A DNA stretch of 64,000 nt from Taeniopygia guttata (taxonomy: Eukaryota; Chordata; Aves; Passeriformes; Estrildidae): NCBI RefSeq assembly GCF_048771995.1, contig NC_133026.1:14596001-14660000 (forward strand), in the 5' to 3' direction. The position numbers were made by a program, and so were the translations under genes. This document shows, in pieces, positions 51,441-62,357 of this stretch (positions within the stretch are counted from its first letter, which is position 1; every line of letters begins with the position of its first letter). The notes below the pieces were generated by a model, which saw only the letters and a list, made by a program, of their open reading frames with translations, was not told where the DNA came from and searched no databases.

Positions 51441-51540
51441 GTTTAGGTTTTAAGGCAAATTTCTTTTTCCTTATCTGACATGAGGTGCTTGTTTAGGTTT
51501 TAAGGCAAATTTCTTTTTCCTTATCTGACATGAGGTGCTG
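51441..51540. repeat. 50-bp tandem duplication, two near-identical copies
   Basis: The 50-bp unit beginning GTTTAGGTTTTAAGGCAAAT occurs at 51441-51490 and again immediately at 51491-51540. The copies differ only at the last base (T versus G). This implies a very recent duplication or an assembly artefact, since intronic sequence nearby shows no other such pairs. Confidence 0.97.
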
Positions 51541-54500
51541 AGCTTCAACTCATGAATGAATGAACTTAGAAAATGCTGATATTTGGTTATCTTATTAATG
51601 GGTTTACTGTTTTTCTGTCCCCATATTATTGTATAATATTCAGTAAAAATACCAATTAAATTCTATTACTTCTTAATATGAGTGACTGCTTGAGGTAATG
51701 GAACTCTATAGAAGAGGTAGTTAAGCCTGACAAGGGTGTTGTAAATGAAGAAGTCTTAGGGGAGGTACAGCTGGTTTAGTTTTGTGTGCTAGAGATCCTG
51801 TGTAAACCATATTCACTCACTGGTTTGTTTTTAATTGCTGTTTTTGGTTGAAAGGGAAGGTAAATGAACAAAATATAAAGATGCAGATGTATTGAGTTTC
51901 TTTCAAGCCTCTTTAATATTAAAGTTGAATAGTACATACTGGCCTAAAGGGTTCGTAGAGGAAAGAAATTATTGGACTGCTGAACACAAAGACTAAAATG
52001 AGACTCCCAGGTTCTGATACCTTGTGGCTCAGAGAGAATAGCAGTGGAAATAGGGCTGTGGGTTTTGTGCTTTTTTACTCTCCTTGGTAATGATTCTCAT
52101 GGGCTCTTTTTTGAGATGGTGATAGGCAAAGTAGTACTCTGATAAAATGCACACTTGTCTTGCAAGCGTCCAAAAATGTTTCTGCATTGCATGAAGAGTT
52201 TCCTTACTAATGATGCCTGGCATTTAGGCTGCCCCAGTCAACCAGACTGGACATTTGTTTATGTGAAGTCCTTGGGTAGTTGTGAATTTGCTGTTCAGAG
52301 GTATGACAGTCAACCTGTAGGTAATCTTGAGTTTTAAAATCTTACTGCAAATTCTGAGGGGAAAATAGTAGCTGTAGGTAGGTAAAATTTTCAAGATCTA
52401 TTTTTAATACTTCTAAGAAAAAACCCAAATTAACTAGATCCTGTTTTTAGACTTTTTTCTTCAAACTCTTTGATCATATTTAGATCTGGAAAACTGTTGG
52501 TTTTTGCAGTTTGTGATGCATGGCCTGTGAGAGGGAATGTTTCTGAGCCCTTGGTAAACTTAATGTTGGCGAGATAGGGATGCTGCTCAGGCTCTTATGG
52601 CTTTGTTCATTTGTCTCACCTATCTTGATTGCACTGTGTACTGCTGCCGGGTTGATTGGTGGATCCAGATTGAGAAGTGTCTGAACTGCAAAGGGAGAAG
52701 AAGAGGGTTGATTTAACGAGGGTCATTTGAAAACCTGAACTGAAGAACAAAGCCTGTGGAAGCAGTGATAGACATACTGTTTTTCATCGTTTATGTAAAA
52801 AACTGAGAGAAATGTAAAAAAATTCACTTGGCTGAGTTGACTCTTTCTAATTCTGCTGGCTCTTGAAATGTAGATTTTTAGCTTAGCCTTTGGTTTCACT
52901 CAGTACTATGTATAGTATTCAGTGGTGATTTGAAACTGGAATAGTTGAGGCTCACGTCTGTGTTGGAACGCACAACCCTGTGTGTATCTGCGCGTGGAAG
53001 AATAGTGAAACAGAAGAGAAACTTGTTTGTGGCAAAGTTGGGTTACAACGTTGCTTGTTATTCAGATAACACTTAACAATAGTAGCAAGTCTGTAACTAA
53101 TAAAAATTCTGGAATCCAGGTGTTTGCTTTTGCCATGCAAAATTATCTGAGTTACAAAGTATTGCTAATACACAGAAATGTTTTGGCAAGTAGCAAGGTA
53201 GATGCAGTGGTATCTTTTAACTTAGAAACTTGATACAATTATTAGTATTGTATGATGAAATGATCTTGAAGTTCCACTTCAATAGTCCATATGAAGGGAG
53301 AATAATTTTGCTATAAAACTTTATTCAGGCTGTTCTAAATGGCTGAAAACTCTGAAAAGGAAAGGTTAAATTAAAAGAGCTGTTCTCATTCAGTTGTACA
53401 CTGCATCTTGAAAGTTATATTCTTGTGTACTCTATAAAATCTCAGTTCACTTTGTGTTGCAATCTGATTTCAGTGTGGAGGTTATGCCCTGAACATGTAT
53501 TTACATAATACACGAAAAGCATCTTCATGTGTTCTTTAGAATCATTATTTAAGGGAAAATTACTTTGTTTACTATATAGGACTGAAATAGTTTTCATTCA
53601 TTGCAGTCTCAAATGAGCATACAGCTGGAACAGCAGCCTGAAGTAAGGAAGGGGCTCTTGGGCAAGTTTGCAGTTAAATCTGGTGTGGCAAAGTTGTGTC
53701 AGACAAGCTGAGCTGGTTTAAATGTTTGTAGTGAGAAGAGGCAGTTCCAGTGTTTTCCTAGACTTTGTCCTTGTCTTTGCACTACCTGTGGACTGATTAA
53801 GCTCAAGAGGAGAAGATTCACCTAAGAGTAAGTTCCCTTCTCTCTCTGGTCTGTGGGTTACAAGGCTGCTGAGGCTGAGGCGTTCATAAGAGCCAAAGTG
53901 GTTACAGAAGAATGGTAATGTCCATGCCCATCCAACACTGAGGAGATGGTTTAGTGCTGTCTGCCAGTTTTGATCTTTTGTAATTCCTAAATGAAATACT
54001 TCAAATTGATACCAAGACCTCTGCTTCTGAATGTATGTTGTGCTGTGGCAATTTGGCAGGCAGACAAGTCTTTTAAGGTGGTCTGAATGAGACCTGTGCC
54101 TCGAAAGATAGAGGTGCATTGTGTTTATAAACTATACTGCCTAATTAATGTATGTGTTAAATACTGAATTTTCCTGATTCCTAGGGTTCCTAGGTTGTGT
54201 ATCTTATCCTCTCTGGCATGTTTTGAGCCAGTCTCATTAATTTCTTCATTTCCGCCTGTCTATTTTGCACAGTAATTTAAAATGTGAGACCAACTTCAGT
54301 CTTCTGGTAACAGGTTAACAAATCACTTTTCGTTTCTTCTAGTGTTCTCATGAGCTCTAGTAGTAATGTTAGATTTCTGGGTCAAATGTCCTGTGTCTAC
54401 CAGCATTCACTGAACAGGAATAGCAAGTGAAAATTTCCTCTGATTTATAGGTTATTTGCTGCTGTGAGTCCAGAAATACAGATGCAAGATTTCATCCAAT

Positions 54501-57500
54501 GGAAGGACAGACTCCTTCCATGCTCTTAGAAATGTCTGATTTGAACACGGGAAAAGTGGTGTACTACAATGCTCAGGGTGGTATGGCTGATCTCATTTCT
54601 GACCTGTGTTCTGGAGAAAAGTCTAATAATTACCAAGATTTTTTTGATACTTTGTTAGTTACAAACCCATGAATTTTTAGAAGTAAATTAGATCCCACTT
54701 TCATTGAGTAATTTCTGTGTAAACCTAGGCAACTCTTTTAAGTTGGCATTTTTAGCAGAGATCTAATTACTACAGTGATTACAGTAGAATCCTTCTTAAC
54801 TGACTACTCAAGAGACTGACATCAGTTGATAAACAGAAGTCACCTCCATAGTTTTCTTCCATGAAGGGACAGTTCTAGGCTCTGCTGTAACAACAAGAAA
54901 ACAGTTTTTCTACTGCATAGAATGGTTCAGGCCATTGACAGATCATGACAGAAGTGTGTCAGAAGGGAAGATGTAAAGCTGTGTGGTCTGGGTGAATCTG
55001 CAGGCAGCTTCAGTTGATAGGAGAAGGTGTTCACTGTGTGTCCATATTTACTGAGAGTCGTAACAGAAGGAGGGCTGCAATTGCTTGTGGGCCAGATGAG
55101 AGATTGAAGGCATCTGCTGTTTTCCTTAGGACCCATCATAGGTAGAGCAAGGAAGGCTGCTTTGCTGACCCACCATTTCTGTCCTGTTTTGATTGCATGG
55201 GCTTCTTGTGACCAGATTTAAACTATTGCTAACACTTACAAGACATTCATGTACTTGTTCAAGAGGGTCAGAGCTGCAGTTATGCTTACCAACAAAACCA
55301 TTGCCTTGCCATTATCAAAGGCCAGATCTGTCAGCTGTTACTCAGGAGCTGGATTCCGGGTCTCAGTCAAGGATCAGTGTAACTCAGAGACTGATCTTGT
55401 GCCAGAATACCTATTGAAGACTTCTGTGCATTGCAAAGCAGACTCAAATTGCCCTCATCAGTACAATCTGTCAGGTTTGGAACTTTTCAGCAGCAGTTGT
55501 GTAGAAACAAGTGCTCTAATAAACTTGTCAGAATGTCTTTGTTGTTTTGCAAGCAGTTAGGTGTGACTGCATATGCTGTGTGAGGAACTAAAGACAGTGT
55601 GTGGTATGTGATAAATGCTTCTGTAATAACCTGTGGAGCTGCTGTTCAGGAGCAACTAAGCATTTTTGCTTAGTCATACTGGAAGCCACTAGAGCCACTT
55701 TCTGCCCTGAAGGTAAGAGTAATGCAAAGGAAGTATCTTTGAACAGTTTGCATTGCTCTAAGATGTCTTCTGTGTTGTGGCTGTGCATTCTGTACATTTC
55801 TCTTGCAGAATTGTTGGTGCTTGCTTGTCCCTGGGTGGGCTTTCTCTATTATGGTGGTGTTTAACTGCCCCTGAGTCCCACAGAAAGCTATTTCCAGTGC
55901 CTGAACTGGTTCTAGGAAGGGAGAAGGAATTATGTGAGTACGGAATAAGGCATGACATTAAAAAAATACAGACCTCTTCGTTTTGCATGTAATTTTCTGA
56001 TATTACTCTTCATGTTCCTCCTAATCTTGGCTATAAATTGTCTGATTATCAGATCTTAGCTGTCCTGTAACTTATTAACAGGAGGAGAAGGTGAAGAGAA
56101 TGAGCCAGTTCAGGTGTTTTATTCCTTTCTGTCTTCTCTGTGGACAGATTTATTGGATTGAATCTGCAGACAAATTTTCTCTAGCTTAACTTGACCATCA
56201 CACTTCCAAGAAGCTGTCTTCCCTGATCCTGCAGGTAACTGAGATCCTTATATGGATCCTGTAGGTGAGTGAACAAGCAAAGGTGGAGTTTGGAGAGTGA
56301 CTTGTGTGCAGTAGGTCATAGAAATGCTTCAGCAGTCCCTCCTCTGTTTTGGAGTGAGTTAGCCTGTGAGTTAGCCTGTTAGGTGTTGGTCTGCAGCAGG
56401 GTCTCTGAGCAATTTTGCTGTGTTTTCCTCCACTGCTCTTCTTCCAGTAAGTATTACTGATGTGAGAATCTTCATCACCTCCATCGATTTAGCATAAGGC
56501 AAAAATCTTTACCTTATAAGCCTGGAATCAGGTTGCTCAAGAAACCTCTTGGTGACATGATGAACAATTTCTGATTTTTTTGGTTCTTAATGTTTTCTTA
56601 CTTGATTTGAGTAATGTGTTTGTGTTTGAAATGACCTGCAATTTTGTTGGATTTTTGGTGTGTGTTTAGAGTTGTTTTTTTTTTGGACCATAAGCTGCTA
56701 GGAAGTAAAATGTGTATTAAAAAAGATGGGTCTAGGTAGGGGTTTGTATGGCCTTGATTGTGTGTCAGCTGTAATTGTTTCCGTGTAACTGTTGTGAACT
56801 TAATGCATCTTGACAACTTTCTATGGAAACTGGTATCCCTTTCGGTTCTTACACCTTAAACATTACAAGTGCTGTGAAGTGGTAGCCTTGGGAAAGCACT
56901 TCTGTCAGGGATGGATGTGAGAGGATTTTTCCCAGTCATTAGGATGTAAATCTGCAGTTCTGCAAAGACCAGTAGATGGGCAGTGGTTTGTCTTAGTTCC
57001 CAGTAATGACACAATCAGTTGTAGTATGTTTTTGTATAGGTTTTGTTTCAGGGGCCAAGATGTTATTCTGATCTGCACAGGCTTGAACTCAGTCCTGTGT
57101 GCCTTTTAGAAGTAACAGTACTTTTAAAAACTTTTTGCTTCTCCACCCCACCTTCTGCTTCCCCCAGGAAAGACATCACTCCCTTGCTTAGGGTAAGGCT
57201 TGGAGTATTGGGAGACGTTCTGTTCTGCACACTGGACTTGAGAGCTGCCTCTTTCGGTAATTTGCATAAGCAAATGTGCCTTAAGTTATTATTTATAAGA
57301 AGTCTGAATTAAGTGGAGAAATTGAGGAAACAAATAAATTATAAAAAAGTGGATTTTGCCTTTATTTCTTGAGAAGAAGCACTCATTGCTACTGCATTAA
57401 TATTTTTTCAGTTGTCTTTTTAAAAGGATAACATACATTCTATGCCTTTGGTTTGTTCAACTGTTATGACGGGTTGTGTCACTTAGTCTTTTAATGCCTT

Positions 57501-58275
57501 ATACTGTGGTTATCTTGGAATATGGTCTCCAGAGTGTACTGCAGAGTAGATATTTTGTCAAAGAAATCTCTGTGTTCTCTGTAACTGCCAGTTTTCCTTT
57601 AGAAACTGCAACTATCTTAAAATCCCACAGTCATGTTGCCAAAAATTTGAGAAGCATTACCAAAATGTGAAGGAAGGCAAATACTGCTTGCTGTTAGTTG
57701 CTGTGCTTCTGCTTGTTTCCGCTTGCAGGCAGGAGTGCCTGCTGGTAGTCAGGTTGAGCCACAATCCTTTCTTTTGTGGTCTAATTATTGTAATTCACAT
57801 TTTTGAATGTACTGTGCTAGAAATATATCAAACATGCAAATACTGAACTGATGACAAAGAATTAACCCTATATCCTTGCATTATCATTTGGGAGATCCTA
57901 CTGCCCCAAAAGCAGCACTTACCACAAGTTCTGGGTCCTTCAGTCTGTAATGAGTGCTGCTCTGCTGTGGTTTGATTTCCCTCATGCCTTTGTTGCTGTC
58001 AGCTTGCTTAGGTTGTCCTTTCACTCTTTGATATTTTGGAGCATGTATGGTGATACTAGTGTGCAGTAAGAGTGGATACAGGGGATAAACTCGCTATCCT
58101 AAAGTTCCTAAGATAGGAAGGAAGACCATAGAATGACAATTAGTGCCAATGCATAATTTTGTGTATGAAATTGCATCATACTTTGTTACATTCTACATAG
58201 TCAGAAAAAGAATTGCTATTTTGGTGGGCTGTTCCTGTAGACTCTCTTAATTAGAGGAAAACTAAGGGAGGAAGG

Positions 58276-58309
58276 TGTTTAAATAACCAAGCTTTTGGTT
58301 ATTTAAACA
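58276..58309. repeat. Perfect 15-bp inverted repeat, GCTT loop
   Basis: Left arm TGTTTAAATAACCAA (58276-58290), loop GCTT, right arm TTGGTTATTTAAACA (58295-58309), with no mismatch. It lies 89 bp upstream of a CR1 insertion. Confidence 0.95.
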
Positions 58310-58397
58310 ACTAACAGTGTCATCTGGTGTGTATTGGTGTTTTAACTATCAAAATAATATTCTGGACAGGAATATAGTGTGGAGAATAAGGTGCAGT

Positions 58398-58720
58398 TCA
58401 TAGAATAATGGAATATCCAGAATTGGAAGGGACCCACAAGGATCATCCAGTTCCTGACCCTACACAGTCACACTGTGTGGCCATGAGTGTTGTCCAAACA
58501 CTTCTCAGTCAGGCTGGTTCTGTGACCACTTCCCTGGGGAGCCTCTTCTGGCTGAAGACCCCTTTTCTAATATCCAAGCTAAACCTCTCTTGACACAGCT
58601 TCTGGCTGTTCCTGAGGTCCTGTCACTTGTCACCAGAGAAAAGAGGTCAGTGGCTGCCCCTTGGTTCATGTTTCTGGCTGAGTGTTATAATGAGTGATGA
58701 AGCTGCTCTGTTCCTAAGAT
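58398..58720 (-). mobile_element. CR1 LINE 3' fragment, antisense
   Basis: On the + strand it begins with the reverse-complemented CR1 terminus (CATAGAATAATGGAATATCC, AGAATTGGAAGGGACCCACA, AGGATCATCCAG). It continues through GTCCAAACACTTCTCAGTCA, TGTGACCACTTCCCTGGGGA, TTTTCTAATATCCAAGCTAA and CACCAGAGAAAAGAGGTCAG in the expected order. The 5' truncation point near 58720 is approximate. Confidence 0.93.
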
Positions 58721-59045
58721 ACCCTCTGTCTCTGGGCTGAGTGCTTCCACTGCATCCCTTTTTTTTGGGATTATCAGATCCCATGGTGAGCCAGTATAGG
58801 ATGCTAACCTGATGGAAAACTAACTTGGATGCTGGGAAAAGTGAGCAGATTTTTAGGATTTTCTTTTATGGACTCTTTAACTTATAATGCAAATTTGGCT
58901 GACCATTAGTAAAAAGTAAAAGGAATGAAGTTTGGAGAACAGTACCATTGTCCTGAAATTACTGGATCAAGTTAGCATTACAGCACTCCTAAAATTGTAA
59001 TTACAGTGGCATTCTGTGTCAACATAGAATGGTTGTTGGTTCTAG

Positions 59046-59079
59046 CCAGACAACCTTTCTATCCAGAAAGGTTGTCTGG
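59046..59079. repeat. Perfect 15-bp inverted repeat, ATCC loop
   Basis: Left arm CCAGACAACCTTTCT (59046-59060), loop ATCC, right arm AGAAAGGTTGTCTGG (59065-59079). An overlapping alternative 9-bp stem (CTATCCAGA at 59059-59067 with TCTGGATAG at 59075-59083) is also present, so the sequence can fold in two ways. Confidence 0.95.
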
Positions 59080-60057
59080 ATAGAAGCACAGCTAATAGGT
59101 TGAAAATAGTTAAATGTAAAAATGAAAACCAGTTTCAGGGAGAATAAACTACTTTGAATAAGTACATGTTGTGAAATGGTATGTGTAAAAGATCCAAGGG
59201 AAGCAAGCTGGGATAGAAAGGGAAGAAATTTCAAAGCAGCCTGCTGTGGTGTTAAGCAGTTCACGATGAGGGTTTTTGTAAAACAAATGCAGGTACTTCA
59301 GTGTTATTTCAGTCAGAAGAGTACATTATGAAAAAAATGTGACTACAGTGAAAGTGGAAACTTGTTAATAGGAACAAATAATATGTGAACAATTTGTGTT
59401 TACATGAAAGGTGTATCTTGAAAGAAGGAACAAGGTGAGACCATCTAACAATGGAGGTGTAGAATAAGATGAGACTATTCTGTGAATGTTCATAGTTTCA
59501 GGAAGTTTTTCTTGATTGTACTTGATACTTGAGATGGTTGAAATGTTTCATGCATCTTAGTGGGGGGGTTTTGTCTTTGGTATTCATTTTAAAAAGACTT
59601 TTTAAATTTAGTGAAGCAGTTAAGTCAGTGTAATGGGTAACTGCTGCCAAAGGGGATCATCTTTCTCTCTTCTGCATTTCCCCAGTGCTTTGCATACACA
59701 CATCCTGGCAGTTCAGGGAGCCAATTTTTCAGATGACTAATTGTTTCTAATTGTTTTCAGGGGAAATAACAGGACAGTGATGGCTTTTTGTGGAATTGGT
59801 TCCCATAGCTGTCATCATAGATTCAGTCTGACATAAGGCTGTGGTAGTATGGAGAATGACAGCAAGGGGCACAAGACTGAACCTTGTGGTGGTGGCTGTT
59901 AGATAAGTTTCATTCTAACATGACTTTGAGCTTGACTAACCCATCTAAAATTCATGCCAGGAATTTAAAGAAACAGTCTGGAATAATTATACAGCTATTT
60001 GAGAACTTTAGAGGGGCAGATGATCTTTGAGGAGAAAGAGAAAATGCACTAAAACAT

Positions 60058-60128
60058 GCTTTTAAACAAGCAAACAAACAAATAAAAAAAACCCATAAAA
60101 CCCTTCAAAAATCCCAACCCAAAACCTC
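60058..60128. repeat. A/C-rich simple sequence
   Basis: AAACAAGCAAACAAACAAAT followed by A-runs with CCC interruptions. Low-complexity DNA, possibly a decayed retroposon tail; no body identified. Confidence 0.7.
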
Positions 60129-60829
60129 ATAACAGTCAACAAACTGTTGAAAAGGTGGAAGCTGGAGGGTTACAAACAAGTTATCTTACCCACAGTTCCT
60201 GAAGGAATAGGGATAATGTAAATTATTTGGCCCTGGTGATGACCTGGAAGATACTAATCTCTATGAACACCTAATAAGAGGTTTTTAAGAAGAAACCCCA
60301 GTAACCTGGTTGAACTTTGTTTTGTGGCAGGGCACAGGACCTAATGGATAGTGGTGTAAAAAAGGCTTTTTGATACTGCTCTGTTATGCAGTGAATGGGA
60401 GCAGTTGTGTAGTAGAAATAAATCTGCTTGGAAAACTGTATCTAGAAATAGGACGGGCAAAGTGAAAGAATTTCTTGAATTTCCTAGGTGGTCTGTCTTT
60501 AAATGCCAGGTGATGTTTTTCTACAGTATCTACATACGAATTATTCTGTAACATGAAAGGCAGCCAGAAAGTTTGATTAGGATTTGAATTTAATATCATT
60601 CTGACAAATTGATGAAACCACTGCATTTTTAAATGGAAAGCTGTGGATTCAAATGAATGAGGTGTTGCATCTTGGTGGGAGTCATCAGCTGTGCAATCAC
60701 AGTGGAGAATGACTGAAGAATAGAAACTATAAGGTGTAGTGGGTTAGTTAATAGTAGATATTTAGCATCTTTCTTGTTAAAAATTACTGCTTTCAGAGTT
60801 AACAATTGCACCTGATTTATATGTATCAC

Positions 60830-62357
60830 TGTCGTGGTTTAGCATAGCTTGGTTTTTAGTTACAGAGAAAAGTCCATCACTTTTACAGAAAGTGATTCTC
60901 TGTGAGAAATGCTAACAGCTTCCTCCGGACTCAACAAAACCAATCAGCTGGCTAGTTCTGAATACTGGCTATTAAACCACTTAAAGCTGAACGTGCCTCT
61001 GTGAAATGACACTTAAAAACGAACAAACTCCAGGAAAATTCTCTTGCTTCCGGCCCTTGAACAGGTAATTGGATGCGGGCCCAGCCCTCAGCGCGGCTCG
61101 GCAGATTCTGCCACCGCCGAGCTCCAGCCAGGGCCGGCGGGCCGGGCTGGCTCTGCTCGGCTCCGGGCCGGGCTGGCTCTGCTCGGCTCCGGGCCGGGCT
61201 GGCTCTGCTCGGCTCCGGGCCGGGCTGGCTCTGCTCGGCTCCGGGCCGGGCTGGCTCTGCTCGGCTCCGGGCCGAGCCGGCTCTGCCCCGGCTGGGAGCC
61301 GCCAGACCGCCCTGCCGGTGCCGCGGGAGCACCGTGCGGCTGAGAGCAGAGGCGGGGCTGCAGCCCCGCGGCCACACAGCCGTGCAGCCCCGCAGGGATC
61401 AGAGAACCCTCTGCAGGCCCGGCAAGATACCAGCTCTTGCAGTGCACGGGTGAAACTTGCAGACAACAATCCTCTCTCAAGTGAGAGAAAAGGAAAGGGT
61501 GAAGAAAACAACATGGAGACACTGAGGCCTGTGAAGGAGGAGTCAAATCCCAGATGGGAGGAGAATGAGGAGATGCCTTAGTCTTGGGCTGAAATTCTCT
61601 TGCAAGGCTATGGCAAAGATATAATTGATACATCAGACCCTTTCCCCCCCCATAACTCCTGGAATGCATTGGGGGGCTATAGCGTTCTAACCACAGCTGT
61701 GAGCAGAGGCACCCCATTGAAGCAAACAGATGCTGAAGTAGCGGTGATCCAATAAGAAGTGGATCCAGAGAGAAATGAGAGAGATGAGAAACCTTGCTCC
61801 AGGGATGGAAGAAGTAAACCTCTGTTCCCAGAGATAATAGAAGAGGACTTTTGTTTCTGTATTAGAACAGCTCATCCTTAAAATTACACCCCAATAAGCT
61901 GAGATGACCCATGCTGGTAGTTGTGGGAAGACTGCCAAACCGTGGCAGGGATTTCATGATTGCAGATTTCCGGGTGGCTGCTATTCGTGAAAATTAAAAC
62001 CAAGAGAGAGCTGTTTGTTGTGGAAAAATCTCCATGGCATGGCAGGAGAGACTCCTCTCCTTAAGTGAACTGAAGAAAAATTATTTTAAAACTGGTAAAC
62101 TGATTGAAAATACCAAATTTTCAATCTTTGTGTTGTCAGTGGTAAAGAAAGGAAGAGTTGTGGGGAGAAGTGTTCTGAAGGTTTATACTGATTCTTACTA
62201 TTCTTCTTTTAGTTCTGTTAATAAAGCTTTCTTTATACTCTTTATACAAAGTTTTGAGCCTGCTTTTGCTTTTCTCCTAATTCTTATCTCACAGCAGAAA
62301 ATGAGTAAATAATTCTAGGGAGTGCCCCGGCATTGGGCCAGCACTCAACCCACCTCA
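60830..62357 (+). mobile_element. Long LTR of an avian endogenous retrovirus (likely solo)
   Basis: Begins TGTCGTGGTTTAGC, a start I associate with avian ERVL-type LTRs. It runs about 1.5 kb to a U5-like end: AATAAA at 62220-62225, TTTTGAGCCTGCTTTTGCTT, CTCACAGCAGAAAATGAGTA, then CAGCACTCAACCCACC and TCA. The GC-rich U3-like part carries a 26-bp minisatellite. No gag, pol or env similarity was seen inside or next to it, so it appears to be a solo LTR in intron 1 in the same orientation as EPC1. A clean target-site duplication was not found; the right end is uncertain by a few bases, and the family name is by recollection only. Confidence 0.72.
61144..61273. repeat. 26-bp GC-rich minisatellite, five perfect units
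   Basis: Unit GGGCTGGCTCTGCTCGGCTC+CGGGCC starts at 61144, 61170, 61196, 61222 and 61248, each identical; a degenerate sixth unit follows (GAGCCGGCTCTGCC). It is open in all six frames, producing several overlapping repetitive artefact frames up to 209 codons. It lies in the U3-like part of the LTR. Confidence 0.95.

Noticed and set aside
53718..54119. 133-codon minus-strand frame
   Set aside because: No domain or family recognised and no supporting signals; likely chance.
61044..61717. Several repetitive frames up to 209 codons on both strands
   Set aside because: Translations of the 26-bp minisatellite and neighbouring LTR sequence; open in all frames because the unit lacks stops.
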